A stretch of DNA of 64,000 bases from assembly GCF_028453695.1 (NCBI RefSeq), contig NC_135781.1:2346078-2410077 (forward strand). The letters run 5' to 3'. Shown here piece after piece: positions 43,640 to 54,291 of this stretch. This stretch comes from Augochlora pura. Its lineage: Eukaryota > Arthropoda > Insecta > Hymenoptera > Halictidae. Position numbers and translations under genes: made by a program. The notes under the pieces were generated by a model that saw only the letters and a list, made by a program, of their open reading frames with translations, was not told the DNA's origin and ran no database searches. Within the stretch, counting starts at the first letter, position 1. Each line of letters begins with the position of its first letter.

Positions 43640-44083
43640 CGCAGGTCACTGCAGTCCGCCACAGTTCCAAAATCACGTGTCAGGGGTAGCAGCCCCCGGG
43701 GCCGCAGCCACACGCGAGCTCTCGTCGCACGGCGACGGCGCGCAGGGTGCGTGTCGCGTGACCGCGGGCCGAAGATCGAGTCGCTTCATGAATTTGAGAA
43801 TAATAACCGGCTAGGACGCCGGTTTACGGTTGAACCGCAGGATAAACAGCCGCGGAAATACTCGGCGCGGCTCGCTCGCACCTCTGTTTACACGCCGCGC
43901 CGTCGGCCGCCCTCCTCCTCTTCCTCCTCTTCTCTCGCCACCCTCGGGTTCGGGCTACACGCGCGCGGACTGTGTAACGCGTGCACACATATATACGCGT
44001 CACTGCCGCGGTACCACGGCCTGCGCAAACTTTCCTTCTGTTTCGACGTCGCCGGACAACCGCTGCGGTCCGCGACCCCCCAA
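43640..44083. other. Gene-free GC-rich DNA
   Basis: Unique sequence. The frame at 43751-44209 has no recognisable domain. Confidence 0.5.
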
Positions 44084-44130
44084 TTAACCCTTTCGGTACC
44101 GGTGCGAGATGACCAGCACCCATGCGACGA
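44084..44130 (+). mobile_element. TTAA element terminus (family A-like)
   Basis: TTAACCCTTTCGGTACCGG shares its first 15 bases with the family A ends at 12550 and 31844, then diverges. Confidence 0.45.
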
Positions 44131-44300
44131 TTTTGTGGAAAATATGTCATTTTTGCGAGATTACGTTGATTTTTTAGGGAGATATATAATTTTTGCTATA
44201 TTACGGTGACTTTTGTGGAAAATTTAGAAATTTTGCTATATTACGTTGATATTTGTGGAAAATATATAATTTTTGCGATATTATATTGACTTTTCTTGGA
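44131..44300. repeat. Four-copy 40-bp tandem repeat
   Basis: GTGGAAAATATATAATTTTT then GCKATATTACGTTGACTTTT, four imperfect copies starting at about 44135, 44176, 44215 and 44255. Confidence 0.85.
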
Positions 44301-45043
44301 AATTGTAAGGATACTTTCTGTATTACAATTAACTTAAATATGTTAGGCAATTAGTGAAACGTCATTCTTACAAATCAATCACACATAACCTCAAAATATC
44401 AAGAATCAAACTCCCCAAATTTCATCCCAAAAATCTCCCAAAATTCCACCCAAAAAATTCCAAAAACGCCACATCAAAACTCAAATAAAAAAATACCGCA
44501 TAAAGCAAGAACAACATCTCAATTTTTCAACATTTTCTCTGACGGTATAAAATATTATCCCAGTTAAAACGTAACGTATCCCGGAGTCCGTAAACCTTAG
44601 AGCGTAGCGAGTGCATCGGCGCGGAAGGGTTGCTCGTTTCCCGGTAGTCTGGCCAGGGGGATGGACCCGCCCCAGAAAATGATTACCAATCTTAGACGGT
44701 GGCGGGTAGACATTAGTAACCAATAGATCGGCCGGATGAAGAAGGCGCGCCGGGGGGTTAAATTAACTTCGGAACGACGGCGTCGGCAGCGGGCGACACA
44801 GGGGCGAGCGAAGGCGCGCACCCAGGGAAACCGAAACGGCCGAGGGGGTCGTGCGGAGGTAGCAAGTAGGTATTAGCGGAGATTAATCGAACGGCGGGCC
44901 CTTGCTCTACTACATCCACAGGTGCACGTAAGCCGGCGGGATGGGTATCTCTCTGTAACTGGAACGAGAAGATATGGGGGGGATGGGGGCAAGATGGTTC
45001 TCGCAGTTAACGAGAAGGGAAGACGGCGAGAAAGAGAGAAAGA

Positions 45044-45080
<37 letters not shown>

Positions 45081-45912
45081 AGAGGGAGAAAATCAAAAAG
45101 AGAGAGAGCGAGAGACAGTGAAAGAGAGACTGAGTTAATACTAAATTCCTTTCTCCAAAATTTCCTCGACAATGACATTGTCCGATTTTCATCAACAACC
45201 AAAGGCTTAACCCCACAAGAAAAACGTCGCGTCAACCATATGCGACACAGAACAGCGACACATAATCACCGAATTTAAAAGGCGGGCTCGTTCGTCCGAC
45301 ACGCGCCGTATCGGTCATTTTTGCCAGGGCCGACCCGTCGTCCGGCATTTGAAACGCGCGTTTATCGCGAAACCTCGGGATTAGAGAGCGATCAGCGCGG
45401 TATATAACATTTCTGCGCTCCGCGGTACCGGCGAGAGTCGCATCGTTAAAACACGCCGACTCCGTGGCCGGGGCTTTATATTCCACGGACGTTTTTGCCC
45501 GGCGTATTTCGCCGGCCGCGAAATTACCCCGCCGGAGAAGTTCATCCGAGCAGAACAAAGTCCGTTGGGCGCGTTTATAGTTCGCGGCGGCCCAGGCTCG
45601 AGCGCGTCAGTCGCCGATGAAATACGCGCCGTTTTTCAGCCGGCGAACACGGGCCGTGGTATGCGCCGCGCGCGGACACAGGCCAGTCTTCGGTCCGGTC
45701 ACGTGGTATGAGACAGGGCCTCGCGGGATCGGTTCCGACCGGAGACCTTTAATCCGTCGCCTTATCAGCGACGCGGATTCTCGCGGAGGCAATCGTTTCG
45801 GAAACGAGATCGTCGCCCGACGATTTAGAGGAGTCCCCGGCGCAATCAAACGAAGACCTGGACGCGTACTCCTGGCACGTTTACGACGCCGGGGGACTGC
45901 GTTTACGGCCGA
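44301..45912. other. Gene-free; AT-rich then GC-rich with GA array
   Basis: 44300-44570 is AT-rich. (GA)n-rich DNA lies at 45025-45135. The rest is unique GC-rich DNA. No gene. Confidence 0.5.
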
Positions 45913-46395
45913 TTAACTCTTTCGCTACGGAGCGCATTACCGAGTAGTTGACACTAAGGTAGAAGTCGTTTCTTGTCCTCGAAATTTTACGATATTTATT
46001 GTATTTAGTAATATCATTTTGCTTTCTTTTAAAAAAAGAACCTTCAATTTTCTGGAAAGTTTTTATTATAATTTATTTTATTAAATATTATATTCAACTG
46101 TTTGTCGATTAACAATAGGGATAATTATTGTCTGACTGAATTCCTAATAAAAGGAACTATCACTGTAGGTGCTTAAAAAAAGGGTGGTTCCATTTAAAAA
46201 AGGTCAATGTGACCTTGACATCGCTAAAAAAAGAATATAAAAGAAAATTTATTTACAGCACCGTGTTAGCTCTATTGTACCGTGAAACATTGTCCTTACC
46301 ATATTTCACGTATCTTCAGAAACAACAAAGATATTCGAGGTGCTAACGTTTGCTGACTCACCCTGTATATACGCCCATCAGAGCGAAAGGGTTAA
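45913..46395. mobile_element. TTAA-type element with nested CAGGG-terminated element
   Basis: TTAACTCTTTCGCTACGG and AGAGCGAAAGGGTTAA are inverted ends. Inside, ACTCACCCTG-TA at 46356-46367 is the end of a second, mariner-like element. TGACCTTGACATC, whose complement is an FTZ-F1/ERR-type TCAAGGTCA site, lies at 46211-46223. Confidence 0.65.
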
Positions 46396-47049
46396 GGAGA
46401 CGAGTCGGCTAATCGGCCCGCGCCTCGATAGCGAGCCCGACCGTGGAACGAAAGCGAAACCGGCCCGCCGATCGTTCCGCGCATTGTCGTCGTAAACAGC
46501 TCGGTCCGTTCGTTCGTCTGCCGGACAGAAAAGGGGGTTGTAATCGCGTCGTGGAAATTCTGAGGTGTTCCGTTCCGCGCCCGGAGGGTCCTTTAAGAGT
46601 CCCGCGCAATGCTCGTTTTACTCGTTACGGGCTGATATCCACGGGCGTTTATTCCGGGCCGACGCCGCGCGGGCCAATCTGCTTTTTACGCGGCGCGTAA
46701 ACGAGCCGATGGAGGGAGGAGGAGGCGGAGGGAGGAGGAGGAAGGAGGGAAGGGTAACGAGTCGTTCTCTCGTCGCGCGAAAAATGCGCCACTCGTAAAA
46801 GTCTTGCCGTTTCCTCTGTTTACACGTCGCCCATGAATTCCGCGCTTCTTAACTCATAAAACCGTAGCGACATTTTATTAACGCCGTGGATATATGTAAC
46901 GAGGCTCGTTTAAATGCCCCCTCCCCGCGCCCCGTACCCCTCGAACCGACAAACCCCCTCCCTTGCTACGTGAACACCGGCACCAGGTCGAGCCTCGAAA
47001 TTACACGCTCGACAATGGTTGTTTGAAAGAGAGACCGGACCTGCGTTAA
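46396..47049. other. Gene-free GC-rich DNA
   Basis: Unique sequence with a GGAGGA run near 46711-46750. No gene. Confidence 0.5.
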
Positions 47050-47182
47050 TAAACTATCGCTATGCTATTCTATATTATAGTATATACTATACTATATAAT
47101 TTACTAGACTATATAATATTCTATACTATACTATACTATATAACATTCTATACTAACTATATAATATATTATATTATACTAT
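47050..47182. repeat. ACTAT/TATAC pentanucleotide satellite
   Basis: CTATACTATATAAT and CTATACTATACTAT units, as at 29160 and 5064. Confidence 0.85.
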
Positions 47183-48722
47183 GAAAATTTAAGTAATTTG
47201 ATAATTATTGACTGAGGCATATTAAACTTCACTATTCTTTCATTTCGCCTGATTTTTTAAATTTAATTATGAAAATAATTTAATTTTAAATTTTTTTAAA
47301 TAACTACCGCTAAACTTATCCCATAAAAGATAGTAAACATTACTATTACTCTACATTGTCCACTTTCCTAAACAAGCAAGTACACAACAATAAACAACCA
47401 CACGATTATCAACTAACACGAATCAATCTTCACCACCCTCTCCGTTAATTAACTTCCACCTTAAAAAACGCACCAAGCCTCCTCCAACAAAAGCACACGA
47501 TAAACAACACCCGAGAACAAACGAAAGGCACGGTAATTGGCTCCCGAAACCTCGCAACTCACGAAGACATCCTACCCGAAAGCGTCGACTCGCATTCGCG
47601 TCGAGCGAAGCGCGCGCCGCGACCACGCTTTCGCCGCGGCCACAAATAATCGCCGAGAGGGCGGTTTAAACGATCGCACGCCGTTAAAATCAATTTTTCC
47701 ATCGGCGCCGATGAAATCGTAATTTTATTAGCGGCGCGTAAATTCGAGGCGGACCTCGCCCCCCTCCCCCCTCGGAATTGCAAGCGTACGTAGAATGCGC
47801 GCCGGGTTGAAAGAGATAGCGCGAACGACTGGGATTCATAGCTTTTTAATGTCGGGGGGCCCAGTAGGAGCAGATAACGGTGAAGGGACAAGGATGAGCC
47901 CTTGAAGCGAGCGGGATGGATAGTCGGAAAGGGGATCGAGGAAAAGGGTGTGCAAGGGTGAGCAAGGGTTCCGCGGAGAGGGGAGGGGGGGAGGAGCCGT
48001 GAATTCCATGCATTTAAAATGTTTCATTAGAAACCGTCTAATAAATATTGATCCCCTTTTTAACTCGGTTTAAAAGACCATTCGGCAAGTAAGGGGCTGC
48101 ACGCGGGGCCCCGTGTGGCCCCGTTGCCCCTTTGCTCCAGTCCTCCTCTTTGCCCCAGTCCCCCCCCCTTTGCCGAGGGGGGGAACCGGACGGTCAGACG
48201 GACACGTTTCGACTCCGCTGACGGTACCTGGGCTTGTAACAAGATCTGATTTATATAGACACCGTCGAAAATTGCTTTCATCCCCGGCACCGTCTCTCCT
48301 GGGTGGCATCCGGGAGAGAGAGAGAGCGAGAGAGAGAGAGAGCCCCGGCGACGACACGCTCGTTTCGCGTACCATAAATACTCTCCCTCCGCCGTCGCGA
48401 CCGGCCCGCGCCGGCTTGCGTTTCAAACCGCGAAGGCGCAGCCGGGCCTCTTCCGGAAATTGATTGTCGTAACTCTCTCTGTCTCTCTCTCTCTCTGTTT
48501 TGAGCGCATATAAACCGAGCGGTAACGAAACTCTAGCGAGATCCGCGCGGGCACTCTTTTACGCTGCTGCGACGCTGAGAATGACTGCGAACAGCTGCGA
48601 AACTTTTTCTTCGGTGAACGAGCGAAGCGACGACGGCGAAGGCGCGGAGAGACGATGATGCGAGGAGGAGAATTCTGCGCGGGTTAGGGAAATGAGAATG
48701 GTCTATTTGGTGGACCGGGTTT
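47183..48722. other. Gene-free; AT-rich then GC-rich
   Basis: 47183-47460 is AT-rich. 47500-48720 is GC-rich with CT/GA runs at 48314-48342 and 48472-48497 and a TATAAA at 48509-48514 lacking a clear initiator. No gene. Confidence 0.5.
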
Positions 48723-48928
48723 GAGGGTCTTTTCCTGAATTTCGAGGGTTTGATGAATGACTTCTTTGACGATTTTTCTTGGTGATACAGGGTAACGTGA
48801 TTATGGTATAAGTTGACTTGCTGAAGAGGGTCTTTTCCTGAATTTCGAGGGTTTGATGATTCTTTCTTCGACGATTTTTCTTGACGATAGAGAAAAGCGT
48901 GATTATGGTATAAGTTGACTTGGTTTTA
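48723..48928. repeat. Two-copy 103-bp tandem repeat
   Basis: GAGGGTCTTTTCCTGAATTT starts at 48723 and 48826; both copies end with GATTATGGTATAAGTTGACT. The unit is well conserved, so the duplication is recent. Confidence 0.95.
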
Positions 48929-50012
48929 GATTAGTTAGGGTGCACAGGTGGTGGAATTATTTAAGGATGGAGCATTGTTGCAGAGGCTTCGAGATTTTAA
49001 CACCTCGTATATGAAGCCATTTTATTGGTATTTAATTGAAAATTATTTTTCTGGCTTACTTTTTAATATCAATTCATTTGCTATTTATTATTGAGTTGTC
49101 CTATTAGTATTATTAGTATTGTTTCTATCAGTATTATTGCCTTTTATTATTGTCAATAATCAGTTTCTATAAACTGTATCTATAAAAATATATCTGTATC
49201 TAAAAACCTATATCTATATCTATAAAAATATATCTGTATCTGAAAAAACTATATCTTTCTCCAAATAAGGAGCAAATCTCGTCGCTGCGCTCCGAAGAAC
49301 GTCCCCATCGCGGATCGACGGTCGGTGACGAGGTTAGGCTCCGTCGATCCGTAATAATCAACCCGGCCGCGCGCGCGTTGCTCTTGCGTCGCATAAGTGA
49401 CGTTAAGTGGCATATTCGCAGTCATTAAGAGGAGAGAGAGATACACGGGGTGAGGGAGGGGGCCGGTGAAACAACACGCGCGGGGGTCGACGCTAGGCAG
49501 CCGCGGGTTCGTGCTTGTAAATTGATGCGACCCGTCGCCGCGCGGAAGTAGTTTTAGGTACGTAAGCAAAGTTTTAATTAGCGTGTCACCGTGTTACATC
49601 GTACGGAGGGGTGGGTTGCCTCCCTCCCTCTCTCTCTCTGTCTCTTAGGTGGTTACGACTTCATTATTGCGTTCTGGTTTGCTGCACTCGGCGGATGAAG
49701 TACTGTTTCGCCGCCGTTGCGCGATGCAGGAATATACGGCGACGACGACGGCGCGAGCGTGCTTCAAGGAGTAAACATCGACGGGCGAACGACGCGTGAC
49801 GATTCGCCGCGATGTGGAACGTCGTTTTCAGTTCCAAGATACCCGTCACGCATCCGCCTCCCTCCAGGCAGTTTTGGAAAGGGTTATAGGGCAGTTTCCT
49901 AGGGCGAGTCGATCGAATTTGTCGACCACAATTTTTTGCCATTTTTTATGACATCATGGCGATATGGTGAAATTGTTTATATAATTGAATTAGTGACAAT
50001 TTTATGGCAAAG
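48929..50012. other. Gene-free; AT-rich, then GC-rich
   Basis: A duplicated ATCTATAAAAATATATCTGT unit lies at about 49176-49256. 49260-49930 is GC-rich unique DNA with a CT run at 49621-49645. No gene. Confidence 0.5.
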
Positions 50013-50214
50013 TTCAACCCCTTGCACTGCGTCTCGTTAAGTACGAATTTTCGTCTTTCGCATTACCTTTATTTACCAACGTTTCTAGGCTTTAACAACA
50101 GGAGAATTCAATTTGATTTCGTATGTAGAAGAAATTTATAATTTATTAATTTAGTTGATCTTGCGTGGAATCTTTGTCACGAGTCTGGCTCGTTATTATA
50201 GCGCAAGGGGTTAA
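50013..50214. mobile_element. TTAA-type MITE, family B copy 2 (about 200 bp)
   Basis: The left end CAACCCCTTGCACTGCG and right end GCGCAAGGGGTTAA are inverted. Read from the right end on the minus strand it has CTATAATAACGAGCCAGACT, CGTGACAAAGATTCC and TCAACTAAAT, matching 4970 and 54291. Confidence 0.7.
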
Positions 50215-51526
50215 TATTAAAGCTGTTTAGTATGAAAAGCTTTGATACCTAGTAGTAACAATATTTTTTTAATTAATTAATAGTAAGGGATGTTTTGGGG
50301 TCAGTTTTGATTTTTTCGATTTTGGTTAAAATGTATTTTGTATTTATATTTTATATATTTTATAAGTATATTTCTTTATTTGTAGATGCTTTATTTATTG
50401 GTGCATATATGCAACTGTGTGAAGTTAGGCGGAACTTAAGCGGCGCGCGGAGCCAATAATTCTCAACGGAGGAATATGATCGAAGGAGGATGCGTCTGCG
50501 GGCGGTTTTGCGCGGGTTGTTCTCGGGTTCGGTGGACTCGAGCGTGTTGGTGCAACAACGTGGATGCGCGGGCAGGCGTGCAGGCCGGTTCGCTCGTAAA
50601 CGCGAGGGCATTACGGAGGGCCCCGAAGATGGTAGATGGGCCGCGGCACGGACGACGAGGCCAGGAGTGGACGCGAAAGAGGGGAAGACAGAGAGAGAGG
50701 AAGCATGCTGGCCCGAGGGCCTTAAAGCGGGGGCCGGTTTGCGTGGGCCGAGCAGCACCTCCGTTCGCCGTACCGGGTCCACCTGAGCCCCCTTAGCTCC
50801 CCTCCACCCTCCGTCCGGCCCACAATGCCTTGAAAACAAGAATACACGCGCGAGAAATCGAAAATACTTGCCGATCGTTTTGTGCAGTTTTCCCTGTTTT
50901 CCTCGAGCTTTTTCTGGCTTTTCTCAAGCTTTTCCGGCTTTCCCTGGCACTTCCTGGATTTTCCTAGGTTTTCGAAGGTCCGGCAGACCACAGGTCCACG
51001 TCGACGACTAACCCAGCCCACTTCAGACCGCTCCGGCCCGCTCCAGTCCGCTCCAGTTCGCGGCAACACGCTCCAGCTCGTCCCGCGCTCGGAACGCGCC
51101 CCGTCTCTCGTCCCGTCCCGCCTCGAAACGCAGTGAAGCCCCCTCCAACACGGTCCAACTCACCGAAACCCCCGGGTCCCCGCTCGTTTCCAGTCCGCTC
51201 CGGCCCGCTTCAGATTACTCGAATAAGCCCCGATCGGCTCCTCCGGACTGCCGTAATCGCGTCCGTATGATCGAGCCTGCCGAGCCCGCTGCTCCGTCTT
51301 CCACCTTGATAAACTCTTCTCTCTCTCTCTCTCTCTCCTTCTTTTATCGCCGCGTTCTCCCCGCCTTCCGCGTTTCCAAACGCGCTTCCAACCTACCCTC
51401 TCCCTTCCCCGCCGTCATTCTTCTCATTCATCACCTCCTCTCGAAGAATCTCTCGCTCCGCGTTCCATCGTTCTCCGTCGCACAGAAAAGCCCGAAATCG
51501 TGGTCGAAATATAAAACTGTGACGGA
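50215..51526. other. Gene-free; GC-rich with short-period repeats
   Basis: 50885-50975 is built of TTTTCYGGCTTTTC-type 14-16-bp units. 51015-51070 and 51190-51215 are built of CCGCTCCAGT-type 10-bp units. A (CT)n run lies at 51312-51336. Apparent Lys/Glu-rich minus-strand frames come from these repeats. Confidence 0.55.
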
Positions 51527-51975
51527 TTTAATTGAAAATTTGTATGCAAGGGTTTCCATCGTCGCTGAACATGAATTTGAAAAATTGAAAATTCAAAAAA
51601 CAAAATGGCGGATCCAATATGGCGGACGAGTATTCGAAAAAATGTTTTGATTTTCACAAAAATTGATGTATGCATATTTTTGGGAGTTCTGATTGCGAAT
51701 CTGAAAAATTGAAAATTCAAAATACAAAATGGCGGATCCAATATGGCGGATGAGTATTCGAAAAAATCTTTTGATTTTTACAAAAATTGTTGTATGTATA
51801 TATATTTAGATTACGAGCCTAAATTTCAAAATTCCAAAAACAAAATGGCGGATCCAATATGGCGGATGAGTATTCGAAAAAATGTTTTGATTTTCACAAA
51901 AATTGATGTATGTTTATTTTCGGAAGTTCTGATTCCGAATCAAAATTTCAAAATTCCAAAAACAAAATGGTGGCG
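51527..51975. repeat. About 120-bp tandem repeat, 3.5 copies
   Basis: CAAAATGGCGGATCCAATAT starts at 51601, 51725 and 51841, with a truncated CAAAATGG at 51963. Units share AGTATTCGAAAAAAT, TTTTGATTTT and ACAAAAATTGATGTATG. Confidence 0.95.
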
Positions 51976-52190
51976 TTTTTGCGGCTGTTTGCCGCTTGCT
52001 GTCCCCTCCGCGCTGTTAGTCGCTTGCTGTTGCCTTTTTCGCGCTGTTAGTCGCTTGCTGTTGCCTTTTTCGCGCTGTTTGCCGCTTGCTGTCCTCTCCG
52101 CGTTGGTTCCTGCTTGCTAAGTCCTCTTCGCGTTGCTTACCGCTTTCTGCCGTCCTCTCCGCGTCGTTTGCCGCTCGCTGGCCTCCTCGT
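51976..52190. repeat. About 30-bp tandem repeat, six to seven copies
   Basis: CGCTGTTTGCCGCTTGCTGT and CGCTGTTAGTCGCTTGCTGT units, each followed by a CCTTTTT or CCTCTC segment. It abuts the 120-bp array directly. Confidence 0.9.
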
Positions 52191-53417
52191 GTCGGCGGAA
52201 GAATGGCCGCGCGCAAACCCCGCGCGCCTCACCGTCTCGGCGATCCTTCTCAACTGCCTTCCAATTTTATTACCCACCGTGGTACGATCTCGATAATGAA
52301 ATACTTCGGGAAGCATTTCGGCCCCCGAGTGAACTCCATTCGACTATAATCGAGATAAGAGCGGTATACGCTGTACCACCGGCGCGGCCACGATGGACCG
52401 AGGAACGGGCACCACCACCACCACCACCGCCGTCGCCGCGCGCGGTCGTTCCACGTGGAACGTGGGCGCACCTCCGGGTTACGGCCGATTTTTGGCAACC
52501 TTTTTTTTCCAGGTACGGCCAGAACTCTCGTACGCCGAATATTTCTTGCGGAGGATACGGGCCGTTGAGAATCGACCGCCATTCAGGAGTTCTCGGTCAA
52601 CCGAGGCTGGATCGGGATTATACGTTGCTCGGAGTTCTGGTGCGCGCGAAATGCAGCGGGATTTTTAATAGTAATATTAGTCTAGCTCCTTCGTCTTCTA
52701 TAAATAATAATAGCATTCAATCCATTGGAATATATACATATATGGCATTAAAAATCAATTTTAGAAGCTAATGAAAAATTACCTTTGCATGACCGATGCG
52801 ACTGTCACCGTGTTAAATAACAAAATAGCAACATCCACAAAAATATTCAGTATTATCTAAATATCAAAAAAATTGTAAAAATGTCAAATTAACTGTACAT
52901 TACTCTAAGGTACATAACGTTTAAGAAATTAAGGAATTAATGAGAAATTATTGTCACCCATACAACGTATAATAAATTAAATAATTACTTAAAATTAGAT
53001 ATCACCCACCTGCAACCCTCGCAGCCGTGACCTTACTAAACAATAAAATAGCAACATCCGCAAATCTGTAAAAAATGTATATAGTTATTATTATATTATA
53101 TAAATGTATTAGTTAGTATGTATATAGTTCTAAAAAGAAACTATATATTTTTATATTTCAAACTACATATTATTCTTTTAAAAACCATACCCCACCCAAA
53201 GATACACGACCCACAACAAAACCAACCCCTACACCCCATCAAACTTAGAATCCCTTAGAATTTCAATGCTCGCCAGTCGGAACAGAGTCATTATAAACGA
53301 TATCCGTCGCGATCGCGTTCGCGCAGGCGATACCGATCTCCCACTAAATCAGGAATCGCCGTTGCTCCGGGGGGGCCCCGACAGTGGACGGTGGCGCGCG
53401 TGTAAAATCCTGAAACA
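52191..53417. other. Gene-free; GC-rich then AT-rich
   Basis: 52200-52660 is GC-rich with a CCACCACCACCACC run. 52680-53230 is AT-rich, with ACAAAATAGCAACATCC at about 52819 repeated as ATAAAATAGCAACATCC at about 53043 (224-bp spacing). No gene. Confidence 0.5.
52498..52520 (+). promoter_or_regulatory. Weaker recursive splice site candidate
   Basis: CCTTTTTTTTTTCCAG followed directly by GTACGG, junction 52512|52513. The pyrimidine tract is excellent but the donor half is weak, so this is less convincing than the two GTAAGT sites. Confidence 0.3.
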
Positions 53418-53420
53418 CGA

Positions 53421-53436
53421 GCGCGCGCGCGCGCGC
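53421..53436. repeat. (GC)8 alternating tract
   Basis: Pure alternating GC, a potential Z-DNA former. Similar runs occur near 9372, 14218, 60114 and 61304. Confidence 0.95.
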
Positions 53437-53616
53437 TAGGGTGGCGGCGGAGATGTCTGCCCGCTACGCGCGGAACAATGAAGTTCACGGGGCAACGGAC
53501 CCGATATACGCGCGCGTTGCGTTTCGGGCGGCGCGCACAGTCGTTAAAAGCTCGTCGAAACTCGTTTAATTATTTTCATGCTGCCACGGTTAGAGAGCCT
53601 TGTTAGAATCGAGAGG

Positions 53617-53653
53617 AGGGGGGGGAGGGGGGGGGGGGGGGGGGGGGGGGGGG
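53617..53653 (+). repeat. Poly-G tract (27 uninterrupted G)
   Basis: G runs separated by a single A, with 27 G at 53627-53653. The longest homopolymer in the window. Confidence 0.95.
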
Positions 53654-54059
53654 AGCGACGTACGGAAAAACTCATTACAGGCGCTCTCTCTGACGGGTTT
53701 TCGAGAAGCGACGTTCGCGTTAACGATTTAAAAACGCCGGCGATACACCCGGGAACAGATAATAACCCGTTCGCCGCGTTCTGTGTTCGTTAACGTCGTT
53801 ATCGACGGGCCGCCGAATTTTTGCCGACGGATCTTTCCCGGATCCGTTCGCGTCGTTGCGAGAGCGCGGCTGCTTTGCATACTTTGGGACCACATCGGCG
53901 AACTCCGGACGGCGCGCGACGCCTCCGGGGACCAGCCAATCAAACTTCGTAATTACATTTCCATAAGAGGTGTCGCGGGCCAACAATCCTTCCTTTCCCC
54001 GTGTTACCGTTTTTATTTTTTCGTTGTAAATAGCGAGCGCGACGTATCGACGCTCGAAC
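53654..54059. other. Gene-free GC-rich DNA
   Basis: Unique CpG-rich sequence with frames on both strands but no recognisable domain. Confidence 0.5.
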
Positions 54060-54291
54060 AATGGTATTAGTTTCTTGATACTATTGATATAAATTTTTAT
54101 TGATTTTATTTTTTATGTTATTAATTAATTATTTTATATATAATATTGTATATAAAATAAGATAATATTATATATTATAATAATTTAATATTATGTATTA
54201 TAATAATTTAATTAATTATTTAATGATTACATTTAAACAAACTTAGACGGAATCACGAGCCTGACTCGTTATTATAGTGCAAGGGGGTTAA
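54060..54291 (-). mobile_element. TTAA element end, family B copy 3
   Basis: Read from the right end: TTAACCCCCTTGCACTATAA, TAACGAGTCAGGCTCGTGAT, TCCGTCTAAG, matching 50214. The AT-rich body is TATTATAATAATTTAAT repeat. The left end is not clear. Confidence 0.6.

Noticed and set aside
50722..51069. Coiled-coil-like Lys/Glu-rich frame
   Set aside because: Produced by short-period repeats at 50885-51070; no homology recognised.
52133..52771. 212-codon plus-strand frame
   Set aside because: Starts inside a tandem array, crosses a CCA repeat and has no domain; several overlapping frames are equally open.
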